From Spongospora subterranea (taxonomy: Eukaryota > Endomyxa > Phytomyxea > Plasmodiophorida > Plasmodiophoridae), in assembly GCA_900404475.1 (NCBI GenBank), contig OUQQ01000407.1:1-18481 (forward strand): a stretch of 18,481 bases of DNA, read 5' to 3'. The notes beneath the pieces were generated by a model, which saw only the letters and a program-made list of their open reading frames with translations, ran no database searches and was not told the DNA's origin. Made by a program: the position numbers and the translations under genes. Of the stretch, positions 1 to 11,000 are shown piece after piece; position 1 is the stretch's first letter, and every line of letters starts with the position of its first letter.

Positions 1-921
1 TGGACGGCTAAACATTGACGCAAGAGCAGACATATCTGGGCCAGCTGCGGGAGCAGGGGAATTTGGTGAAGCCCAAGGGTTCGGTAATGGAGCCGCATTC
101 GGGGAAGGTGGGCTGGCTTGTGTGGACGCTTGTGGTCGGTTAGATGCTGGCATAGCTGGCATAGAGGCGTCTTGAGCTGCCTGAATCATGGGCTCTTGTA
201 TGTTCTCATACATACGCCTAAGAGCGTTGAATCCCTCGGGATGCGCCTCAATATTGCTCATCGCCCGATCAGTGTTTCGCATCATTTCTCTCATAAGATT
301 GGGGTTGGAGGCGACCTGCATTGATTGGCGAATCATGGCGGGATCGTTGAGGACTTGCGCCAGTTCGGGGTTACGATTGAAAATCTCTTGAAATTGGGGA
401 TTATTTTGAAACATGTTCTGAATCATTTCGGGATTCTCCATTAAGGATTGCATCATGGGGGAATTCATGATGGCTTGCATCTGTTCAGGATTCGATAATA
501 GTTGTTGCTGCATTTGTGCCAAATCCATGCCGCCACCGAAACCTGCAGCACCACCCATCATGGCAGCAAACGGATTAACGGCTCCAGCAGCAGGTTGCTG
601 GGGAAATTGTGCACCAAATGCCTGTGGTTGAGCGGGTGTCGCAGCTGGGCCGGGAACGGCAGCTGGAGCTGGTGCAGAGGAAGGGTCTGCGCGACGAGCA
701 CCACGAACGAGAATGACGGTTTGTCCATCTTCAATTGTATAACTTCCTAACGTCCTGGCATCTTGTAGTACATGCCCTTTATAAATCAACCGCTGCTGAT
801 CTACGGGAACACTACTTTGCCCTTCGATCATTGATTTGAATTCGGATACGGTCTGGTCGGTCTCGGCACTGAAGGCGAATTTATCGCCGTTAGTGCATTT
901 GATATTGATGTTGATCGGCAT
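1..921 (-). CDS. DSK2: Ubiquilin / DSK2-like ubiquitin receptor (5' part, truncated by window edge)
   Basis: Shuttle factor that carries ubiquitylated clients to the proteasome, in cytosol and nucleus. The ATG at 921-919 opens 307 codons without a stop or intron to the left edge. Residues 1-75 form a ubiquitin-like domain (start MPININIKC, core QQRLIYKGHVLQD, end IEDGQTVILVRG). An Ala/Pro/Gln linker follows to about residue 130. Residues 132-250 are STI1-type Met/Asn/Gln-rich helices (for example NPEQMQAIMNSPMMQSLMEN and NPELAQVLNDPAMIRQSMQV), and the conserved NIEAHPEGFNALRRMYENIQ segment is present. A second low-complexity Pro/Ala/Ser stretch begins near residue 255. The second STI1 pair and the C-terminal UBA domain, expected in the family, lie outside the window. 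The leader carries a GGC repeat. Seen: sequence and domains; function is family knowledge. Confidence 0.95.
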   Translation of the reverse strand, partial: MPININIKCTNGDKFAFSAETDQTVSEFKSMIEGQSSVPVDQQRLIYKGHVLQDARTLGSYTIEDGQTVILVRGARRADPSSAPAPAAVPGPAATPAQPQAFGAQFPQQPAAGAVNPFAAMMGGAAGFGGGMDLAQMQQQLLSNPEQMQAIMNSPMMQSLMENPEMIQNMFQNNPQFQEIFNRNPELAQVLNDPAMIRQSMQVASNPNLMREMMRNTDRAMSNIEAHPEGFNALRRMYENIQEPMIQAAQDASMPAMPASNRPQASTQASPPSPNAAPLPNPWASPNSPAPAAGPDMSALASMFSRP

Positions 922-1469
922 GACGACCCAGAAGAGCTGATCGATCTATTGAATACAGGGAAAGGCGCGCGTCAACACCCGCCGCCGCCGCCGCCGCCGC
1001 CAATAAAGGTGATCAGATTAAGGGGAGGAAATTGCGTAATGATAATGGTCTGTAGGGACAGGGACAGACGACCTGACACCGATCTGGGATAGAGAGAGAC
1101 AACAACCTAGGCCGAATGATGACGGAAACCCAGTGAGGTTGTTTGTTACAGGAGGGTGTGAGTGGATAAAGAGGAACGTGACAGAGCGGGACCAAGAGCC
1201 AACAGGATAATACGCGATAGTAAACACTGAATACCACGTTTATGTGTACATACAGTAATGACAGGTGTGAACCTATACAGGAGGCCGCACACCACACATT
1301 GACCCTCGACCGCGCCTGGCAACAACATTTATAGAATGGTGGAAAACTGGGAGTTTTTTTAGGCGTCCCACGACGATTCAACAGAGACGAACTGCGCGTG
1401 TCTTTTGAAACCGCCACGGTTTCACGGTTAGGAGGACTTCCTGATTTGTTCTGCTGATGTTAAATGGGT
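922..1469 (-). promoter_or_regulatory. Upstream/leader region of the ubiquilin gene, no convincing gene
   Basis: 548 bp between the end of the small minus-strand gene and the ubiquilin ATG. It contains the GGC repeat and a TATA-like CTATAAAT on the minus strand near 1328-1335, about 410 bp before the ATG. Minus-strand ORFs here (up to 134 codons, 1013-1417) are rich in Cys, Ser, Leu and Pro with no domain-like pattern and look fortuitous. The exact promoter cannot be placed from sequence alone. Confidence 0.4.
980..1001. repeat. (GCC)n / (GGC)n trinucleotide microsatellite, about 7 units
   Basis: Seven perfect GCC units at 981-1001, with one more C at 980. On the minus strand this reads as GGC repeats about 60-80 bases upstream of the ubiquilin start codon, so it probably lies in the 5' leader of that transcript. 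No ATG lies between the repeat and the gene start in the sense orientation. Confidence 0.9.
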
Positions 1470-2042
1470 TCAATGGTGGTGCTCTCCCCCCGTGTTTTGA
1501 GCTCTTTTCCCCCAATATTTGAGCTTTCCAGGGCGCAATGCAATTCGTACTTCGAGATACTTCGCTTGCTGCTCGTCGTAAATTTTCTTGACAATCTGGT
1601 TGTCATAGAAAAAGAAGTGTATATCGTCGTCGCACGTTCCTTGAGATGAAGTTCATCAGTTCACTGCTTGTTGCCATTTCAACTAAATAATCGCCCTGTT
1701 GCAGTGCACGAGAGTTTTTCCTTGGCCGAGATTTTTCAATGATGAACAGTGACCTAACCACGTCGATTGAGTTCGTAAGACGCCGCAGAACTACTGCCAA
1801 CCGTTAGTCTATATCTTGAATTGTCAGCACCTACCACAACGCTTCGAATTCTTCATGTGAAGCTAGGCAATTGCTGTCCACTAACACCTGCACATATTAT
1901 CATCAGTCCAGCAAAAAAATTTCGGAAAGTCGCTGTTTAACTTGTCACACGACAAGGGTTAGTCGAAAGGTTTTCATGCGCGTTCGCTCGATGTCTCTGC
2001 ATCGTAGCCGCACTTACGAGGTTGGTATGAGAATATCTTCAT
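1470..2042 (-). CDS. Probable small four-exon gene, about 91 aa, function unknown
   Basis: Not recognised. Best model (minus strand): exons 2042-2018, 1880-1835, 1793-1759 and 1639-1470, with compatible phases, giving 91 codons plus a TGA at 1472-1470. The splice signals are good: donor GTAAGT at 2017; donor GTAGGT at 1834 with GACTAAC before the acceptor GGCAG (41-bp intron); donor GTTAGG at 1758 with ACTGATGA before CTCAAG. The encoded segments look protein-like: LDSNCLASHEEFEALC, then DDDIHFFFYDNQIVKKIYDE, QQAKYLEVRIALRPGKLKYW and a His-rich tail. The first exon is the weakest part; an alternative start at MKTFRLTLV (about 1977) joined to the acceptor at 1888 also keeps frame. The two other introns (137 and 119 bp) are longer than those of the neighbours. 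The gene starts only about 50 bp downstream of the VPS13 stop on the same strand. Confidence 0.35.
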
Positions 2043-2091
2043 GCGTCATAGATCAGAAATTTAACGATAATAATATATTATGAACTTAAAG

Positions 2092-5000
2092 CTAGATAAT
2101 AGACTCGGATGGATTTTCAGCCACCTCGATAAGGGACGGTTCCACGATATCTACAACTGAACGGGTTGTTACTCGCAGTGATGACTTGTGCCTATTGTGC
2201 ATCTTGACGATCATCTCGTAAGCTTGCAGCGGCTCTGACATCCATATTAACAGCCAAGGCGCATCGGACGATCTTCTGCCCAGGATGAATACCTTGATGC
2301 CGTGATCGACCAATTCGAAAGAGACGATGCTGCTCCACGCTTGAAACCATAACAATTTGCAACGTCGCCTGTCAATTACAATGTGGAACGCTGCTATACC
2401 CCTTGTCAACAATGCAAACGCCCTTGAATCCGATGACGACCCGCCAGTAAAAACCGCATACAATGTGGCATCAATGGGTGGCTTAATCGTTTTCATCCCT
2501 TCAACAAGCAGGGCATCTACTACAGTATATGGCCCGATAGTGCGCCCTTGCCCATAGAAAGCTCGCGGAAGACGAACGCGGTCATGGATTCGATCTATCG
2601 AGTAATGCCGAAGTATGTAATCTGGAGTCCTGGCCAACCCAGTGCCAACGTGGTTGATAGCGTCGAAGACCCCAACAAGGGGAGAGGCGACAGCTTGACT
2701 CAATCCTTTACCAATTCCGATCATAATTCCAGCGGCGCCATGTCGTTTGCGATGTTCTTCAATTGGCTCCCGTACCAGCGCGACTAGGCCATTAGTAACG
2801 CCCAAGCCAATGCTTCGACCTCCTCTAAGTAGACCCTAACAATGCATAACATCAGATCAAAAATTTCCCAGTTCCATGATAAATCTCACAGTAACCAAAT
2901 TGGTGGGCTTATTGGCGACGTCAACTGCGCGTCGACGACCGAACTCTTTATCAAACGTCAATGCTGGAAACGTCACAGATCAGAAGTTGAAGATACCGGC
3001 ATTCCATATGCTTACCGGAAATGACATCGCCAAAGCCGGCAGATATTCCTGTGATAGGCATCATTAGCCCACGTGCTGTGTGATCCACCAAGCTGAACGT
3101 GCCACGAAGTATACCCCTGCCAATATTACCATGACGAACGCTGACAGCGATTTCACTGCGAAATTTCCGGACACCTGCACGCAGGGTGGACAAAACAGGA
3201 ACGAGTCCTCCTAACGCCACCGTGTTGTACCCAAAAGAACCCAAAAACTCAAGTAATAATGAACCCTTATAATCAGAAAGTAATTGGTCGCGAAGCGAAC
3301 CGGCGCGGTCGCACAGATGGAGGTACTCGTGGCCGACACGTTTAATTGGCTTTGCTTCTAGGTTCGTCAGAAGAACCCCAAGCAAATGGGATACGCCGTT
3401 TCTGTCCCGGATGTAATCGTGAATGAGCGATTCTTGCGATTTTTTTACAGACAGGACAATTTTGATAGTAGGCGTCCGGAGCACTTCAAAATACATGAGA
3501 TTGGCAATCTGAAAGCTAGGACCCATTGAATCAGCGTCGGATTGCACCAAATTGAATAAATCTTGAGCACGAACATCTGGAATGAAACAATCTGACGAAT
3601 TAAGAGCAGATTGTACAGAGGTGATGAAATCAAGAACAGCAAGAATATATAGCTCTTCCAGTGCTAACGAGAACGGCTCTAATGCAATATCGACCAATTT
3701 GAAGTAAAGCATATGGGGCGTGTGAAATGATCGGACGCACTGAAGCCACAGAAACGGACGGTTGTCTTTGCAAATACTTCGAAGAATGTTCGGGAAGATG
3801 AACTCAGGTTTGTGAGATGTGCTCACCAGCAGCTGGTTATCAATATGGACAGCATCCAAAGTAACTTCGACGTTCTCAAGATACAAAAATTCTGCCACCA
3901 CAATTTGAAGTGACATTAACGAGATAAACATTAGCTCGGACCTGGATGGTGTAATCAATGAAATACCAATTTCGTCGGCGTGGAAAGCTAAACGTAATAA
4001 GCAACTCGGATCATGATCGCTGTATTCGCCAGTATACACGTGTGCAAGGCGACGAGCCCGGCGCTCGCTGGATGTTACCAGGAGCACATTTGTATCTCCA
4101 TCGGCGAATACACTTATGTGCACCTTGTCGCTGAGCGACTCTAAAATTCCAAGGCGATCGATATCCACATCGTAGAGTGTGTCGTCAATGTTAACACATA
4201 ATGAACGTTTGTGAGAGGACAGCAAATCCCACGCGAAACCACTAAATGAACTTCCTGAATCGATTTTAGCTGCAACAGCACAATTAGAGAGTTGAAAATA
4301 GATTTGCGACATGATATTACTGGAAAAGCTTTTCGACGACATCGCCTGTTTGATGGAAATTGAGGTAGTTAATTCATTCCGAATTACATATCGCGGTCGA
4401 GACGGATCAATGTCTCCCACAAATATGATCACCGAAGATCGATCTAGAGAAATTTGCACCTGAATTGAAAGGCCGTTGCCGTCGCTGGTTGTAACTGATA
4501 AGACATGCAAACCGACGCTATTGATGTCAAATTCAGAAGACCAGTAAACCGTTTTTCTTGCAAAGAAAACTCCGATTCGAATGTAGGTTGAAAGAGCGTC
4601 ATGGGGAGCGATTGCAGACGAGCCATGGAAGAAAAAAGCTTTCTGTTTATGTGGCCGAGCAATGCAGGTGTTAGTGAAATCAGAGAATTGCTGAATGAAT
4701 ACATCTGTATCGGGGCTATTGAATGAGTTGAGGACAATGTACCTATTCGGGAAAATAAGTTAGCATTGGCAGATCCTGTTGTAAAGCAACGTGAAACCTT
4801 GGTACGAATGTGGCAATCCATGTTTCTTGAAAAGGCTTTGGAGCAGCAGTAATGTTAATGCCAATATCAATTATCGGCCCATCCGTATAGTTTTCCAATG
4901 TCAGTGCCCGAGTATCGGTTCCGTGAAGAAGGTTCAGAGGAGCACTCCACTCGGAGTGTGATGTTTTGACTCTAATGCATGCATTCGACTGCCTCTTCGC

Positions 5001-8000
5001 TACGTTGTTTTTCTTACCGATTGGAGAAAACATGCATACGCCGTTTCGATCACCCTTGCCAACGGTGCTGGATAAAGCATTTCTCTGTCGTATATGCCGC
5101 CTCCTTCGAACAATATATTTTCTCTTGTTCCTGTCATGATATTTCTTTTTGAAAGTCTTTGCGTACATCCAACCGTCGCCATCAGTAAATTCCTCCTCTT
5201 TATGTACCGACCACTCGTCGGTCCAATACCAATTAGGGCCTGGTAGTTTGACCTGATCCATAGATTGAGGATGTCCAGCGGCATCGCTCCATGCAGGTCT
5301 ATCTCCAGGAAACATGGTGGGCATCCAACCTTTACCAGGAAACCATCTGCATGGGCAAGTCAGTAACAAGACTCAAACCAAATATGTAAAATGTATATAC
5401 CTTTGATTCTCGTAAACTACTTCAAGAACCTGAACAACCTGTTAGCTATCAATATTTCGAGAACCAACGGTTTAATACCTCTCCAGATGTTTGACCAGGG
5501 AGACACACCCCTTTTATAGTACCGAAAACAAGATGGACTCCAGGGACATGGTTAATCAGCCACAGCCTGGTAAAAAGCGATACCCGAAGCAAAGCGCGGT
5601 CATTGAGGTTGTCGCCCGATACATCACGTGTAATGTGGGCAACGACGTGAAGAGAGCTAACATCATCACGAATGCATACCACAGCAGTTGCATGGCCCGA
5701 ACGTGTCACTTCACCATCGAAAGCTGTGATAGGATCTGACCATGAGAACCCTGGCATCCTGAACGTCAGATGCGAAATGGCTTGGCCATCCATCGTATCG
5801 ATCTGCTTCTTGGCTCCGTCTGCGATCGTGTAAACTTTGACAGAATTTTCATTTGCCCGAATTTCAATCGGATAAGGAAGGCAGTTCAGAACATCTAATG
5901 GCGCCCGTATCGAGATAGCTAGCTTTCCGGGCCAATCTCCTCCGGATGAGGCGCAGAGAAACAAGTATGAGTTCTCAGAAGCTTTCAACGCGTATTCGCT
6001 GCGACGTTTGCGTCGTAATGTTGAATGCGACATCCTACCCACGTGATATTCACTTTGTCCATTCAAAACTAAAATGGTGAACTCGTCCCATGCGCAACCG
6101 CATAATGGCACCCAAGTTCGCTGAAGGGGACCCAAATTCAGCTTGATACTGTCTCCAGTTCCCAAGGGTCCTTGGTAAAGAACGATTTTTAAGCTGAGGG
6201 GCGTACAGTTTGAATAGCTTATTGACGAATGAGCAGATAGTATGGTATGTCCCTCTTCAATTGAACTCTCTAGAACAAGTCCTTGATGCGGTAAACGATG
6301 TAACTGAGGATCAATTTCCTGTTGACGGGGTATAAGGGGAAACAAGAATGATCCGATGTTTCCCACGAACGCATTCGGCATCGGTTTCCAGGAATCGCCC
6401 AGAGATAATGATAGTGCTTGTTTAGGCTCCCAAGGATCATTCCCTACGTTGACGGTCAAAAGACGTTAATTGGTCCGCTTAAAAAATATATACCAAGCAC
6501 TTCCAGTGGTGATGAACCGCCATCTTCAATGATACCTGTTGCCTCGAGCGCAATCCAATGTAAAGGCCACCTAAACAGAATCTAAGCGACAATATTTCAT
6601 AAAGGGAAGGGATCACTGACCCAGTGAAATTGCGAAGAGTAAACGCGCAGGAAGATGATTCAAAAGCCCCACCTACCAACCCAGCCGGGCCACGGGACCA
6701 AAGCACGCCTGCTAATATTTCAACGGTATCGGCAGATATATTGATAAGAACGGGATCCGATATTAAGATTACAATATTATTGATCATATTGCTTTTGAAA
6801 GGACTGGAGGCATACGGCTGTGCTTCTGCAGTGAGCAACAGCTTGCCTGGAGATGGTGATCGGGACACAGCGCTGTTGGCAGAATCCGCAACACTATTGC
6901 TACGCGTCCATGAGAACGCTACAGAAAATTTTTCCACCAGCGGCTCCCATACAGCGACTCGCGACTTCAAAATATCGGCTTTCAACAAAGGATTAGTAGC
7001 ACAAGTAATCATACCATTTGAGGAAAGAGAAAGAGAGGATGAGGAAACCTGCATTGAAAAAGAAAGTACAGCATCGCGAATCCCCCCCGGTGCAGTTCGA
7101 CAGACTTCATTACATACATAAAGGGATAGTGAGAAACAAGCTGATACGTTAGTTTTTCCGGAGAGTGTAGGTGAAGGTTCACGAAAATCAACACTATTTG
7201 GTTTCGGAATAGCCATGAGGATGACGGCCAAGTCGATACAGTCTTTCTTTGACATAAATATTGAAGCTGGTGAAAGCTTCATTGTGATGTCTCTTACGAA
7301 GAGTCCATAAGCATCGAAATACTCATCCATGTTGATTTCGGAATCACAGTCCCGACCATGGGGGCCCGTGTCGCCACAAGCAAATAAAAGATATCGCTCT
7401 TTTGGCAATGACCATGGAAGATCGCCAGTCCAGTTGCAGCGATACATTTTAAGTGACTGGGCGATAATAGTTGTCGTTGGTGGCAACACATCCACCTTCG
7501 TTCGTGTGAACCCTACGTTTATTTGCACCATGATAGAATCACGCGAGACGGTAGGCATAAACCCAACAGCAAAAACATCAATTATCTTGAATGCTAAAGC
7601 TGACCTGGTTGGCGATGGAGCTGCAATGCAACACGACCCTGTATATAAAACGGATAAACGTTGTATATTCTGTGGATCGTCAGAACGAAACGAAGATACA
7701 AGTTCATGTAACATTGATGAGGAGGCACACAATTCTGTGTTCTGACAAGCAGAGAAGAGCGAATTGTTGAGCACATCGCAAACAACTTGCAGATCGTATC
7801 CTTGCAGATCACACAAATGGAGGAACTGCGCTAGCCCCAGCAAAATATGCCTAGACCATTGCTCAAGCATTGGCAGAGCATTCTCGATACGAATACCTGG
7901 GCGATAAAAACGAAAGGGGATTATAGGTTCAGGTTGGTATTGTAAACATGATAGTAACAGAATAACACGGTCGTCAATAGACAACGTCGATACAGCGGCA

Positions 8001-11000
8001 GTGGAGCTAACGATTGTCGGCTTTTGAGTCAAAGCCATTGAAGAATAGAAGATGCTCGCAAGCTGCTGAGAGCTTGAACCTTGATGCTGAATTTCTGTTA
8101 ATAATGCCGAAAAAAGAGGAGATAGCGAGAGGAATTGGCCAGATTGCATACTTTTCGGAATTGACAACGGAATTCGATCGAAAGTACCAGAAGACCAGAC
8201 CAAAATTGATGATGCCGTGTCAAAAGATAATAACCTAGGAACATCACTGCATGTGTTCAACGATCGACGAGGCCAGATCCCACATCGCCAGGGAGAGATA
8301 AGCTTCAAGGTGACGGTATGGGACCAACCGAAAAGTGTAGAATCCGGAACATTTACGCAGCTCTCAAGAACACCAAAGAAAAAAACGAGAAGTCCAATAT
8401 CCCTGGGCCGCTTTAAAGAAGACAAAACATTCTCTGCCTGACAGATCCCGTTTTCTAACTGGTCAAGAACTTCCTCTAGAAACAAATTAGAGGACAAAAT
8501 GCGCGCAGATACGCACAGAGAATCTAATGAGGCGTCTTTTAAAAGATCCCTGAGATCGTGTACGTTAAGGCAGCGCCAATTATGATGCAGATAAAGTATG
8601 TTATGCACATTGAATGGCGAAGGCCGATGTCCAAGGAGTAATTTGATCTTAATCAAATCACATAAAACTACCGCGATAACAGGAACAACGACAGAAATTG
8701 TACCATTCCGGGAATTGCCATCGAATCCGCAGCATTCGACATTGACGACCAGATCCCGACTAGCAGACAAGATGTCTCTTCGCTCATCGCACATTATTTG
8801 CTCTAAATTGCAATTCGTCCACATGTGATCGTAAACTGGGAACGTATCAGCCCATGGAGACACTGTTGACGCACCGGCCTGCGTTGAGGCGAAAATGGAG
8901 TGAAATTTGTCCGAGATAAATAAACATAGTCGAGACAACGTTACGTGTACATGGTTTTGTCTCCAGTCTCCGTTGATTGTCCATTCCAGCGACAAATCGC
9001 TATTGGCTAAAGATTTGACCAGACTCTGCTCATCGTGCTGAATTTCAAAGGTCTTCACATTGCTTTGAATCGCCATACTATAATCCGCATGCCTGTTCAA
9101 TGAAGCTGCCACACAAGCAGCATCAACACGAAACTGTAATGCGGATAATATCAAATGGGAAACTGTAAGTTCAATTAGCATTGTTGAGCCAGTAACGCAG
9201 AGAATATCATCCAGAAACCATCCTGCTTCGTGCTCTCCCGGAAACAGAACTGGTTCAACCCACGATTCCCCTATGTTGCAAAGAGCCATTTTTCGAAAAG
9301 TGTCAAAAGATTCAGCATCGAAGACGAGTGACATGAACTCCAACGAAATCTTAATCTCCATCCAAGGCACCCGGGTTGACTTCGGATCCGTAGAGAATAA
9401 GGCGACCACTTTTCCAGTGACAGGCGCAGCGAATATAGATTGCTCGGTCATTGCCACTATATCTACTTGCCACTCTGCAGACCTCCAGCCGTCAATTCCC
9501 GCAAATGCAGAATTTGTGATACGAATACGTTCGATTTCAAGAAGTAACCCACGCGACCAATGCAATCCTGAGAAGCCAGAAGATGCCGGAATGTTTACGG
9601 ATGGGCTGTGAAACACAATTTCGACCAAGCAGAATGGTGCATCCAACTTCGGAGATAAATCTGGCCACAGATCTTTCTGTTCAGAGTATAAGAACCATAT
9701 TAAACTGAAATACAGCGTTCTTACCCGATCAGGATTGTAGCCAAATAATATCCCGGCAACACCGTTGGAGATATAGTCAACAAGTTCTTGAGTGAAACGA
9801 TTGAAAAAGGTGAAAGTGCATCCATGCACGTGACATTTTACAGCTATTCAGCACATATAAGAGATTTCGACAAAAATTCAAAGCAAAACCAGTACCGCTC
9901 CAATGAAGTAGTGGATCGCCGTTATCGACTTCAATTTTCAGCAGAGAAACAAATAGCAACATCCTTGACGAAGTTGAAGATAATGCTGCGAACGATATTT
10001 CGCGAAAATATGAGTTTTCGAAACTGAGTGTGACACTGTATGGAGATGCATTGTAATCAATAATTCCTTTTGGGATTACGCATTGAGCAATGCGCCTTTG
10101 CATTTTGTTGAAAATGCATGAACAGTTACTGAGCTCGATTATGTACCTCCTTGAGGATTCTGTCTGTTTTTTCTGTGATGACGAACCTTGAAGGGCATTC
10201 GTTACAATGGATCTCATTTCCTCTATGTAGTCGAAGAAAGCTTGAACCATAAAAGGTGACCACTGAAATTGAATATCAACGAGACTAATCAAAATGGGTC
10301 CTGAAGAAACGTGACTATTCCAACTCAAAATAAAACAGTGGCCTTGCTTATTGTTAGATTGCAGCAGGTAGGTCCAATCAATTCCTGACGAAGGACTAGT
10401 CTCGCTAACATCGAGACCCATAATTTTGGCAGAGAGGCAAAATGCGCCAGAGCCAGATACTTCAACTGAAACCGCGACAATGGAAAAACTGGAGATCAGC
10501 GCAACTGCTTCGAAACATAAACTGTATTTAACAGTTTTAGTAGGCGAAAAGGCAACAGATGATGGCCTCTGCGAAAACGTAGGGGAGGAAGATAACAGCG
10601 ATGATCCTGTATTGCCGGCAATTTTTCGTAAAATGGTTTGGGTCGGTGCTAACGTGGAATTCGAGATCACGGGAGCGGAAAACAGTGATGCTGCAATGTT
10701 TGCAAAGTTATTCAGTGCTTTGAGCATTGCTTGAAGTCGGTTTGTGTCGAGAAATAATGATAACTTCGATACGTCGCTCATCAATAGTGTCGCGCCTGAA
10801 CCTGTCATAGGAAGGTATATGACTGCATTGACCGAAAATGGGTCGATAAATGACCATTCGTCTTCGTTTTCAGAAGAGCGAAGGCTGATTTGGAATTGGG
10901 ATAGACCAGCAACTGTCCGGGCATAATGAGGAAAAGAATCCCTGTCTGGAAATAGTCGATCTTCTAACGACTCCGGCGTTTGGGCAGCGGGTTCGGAATG

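Noticed and set aside
1013..1417. Minus-strand ORF of 134 codons upstream of ubiquilin
   Set aside because: Biased Cys/Ser/Leu/Pro composition, ends inside the leader, no recognisable domain; likely non-coding.
1603..1800. Minus-strand 65-codon ORF as a gene on its own
   Set aside because: It spans the proposed 119-bp intron, and the neighbouring frames give better exon continuity.
6624..7121. Plus-strand ORF of 165 codons
   Set aside because: Lies antisense to the continuous VPS13 exon 3; no domain-like content and explained by codon bias of the sense strand.
7329..7745. Plus-strand ORF of 138 codons
   Set aside because: Antisense shadow of VPS13 exon 3.
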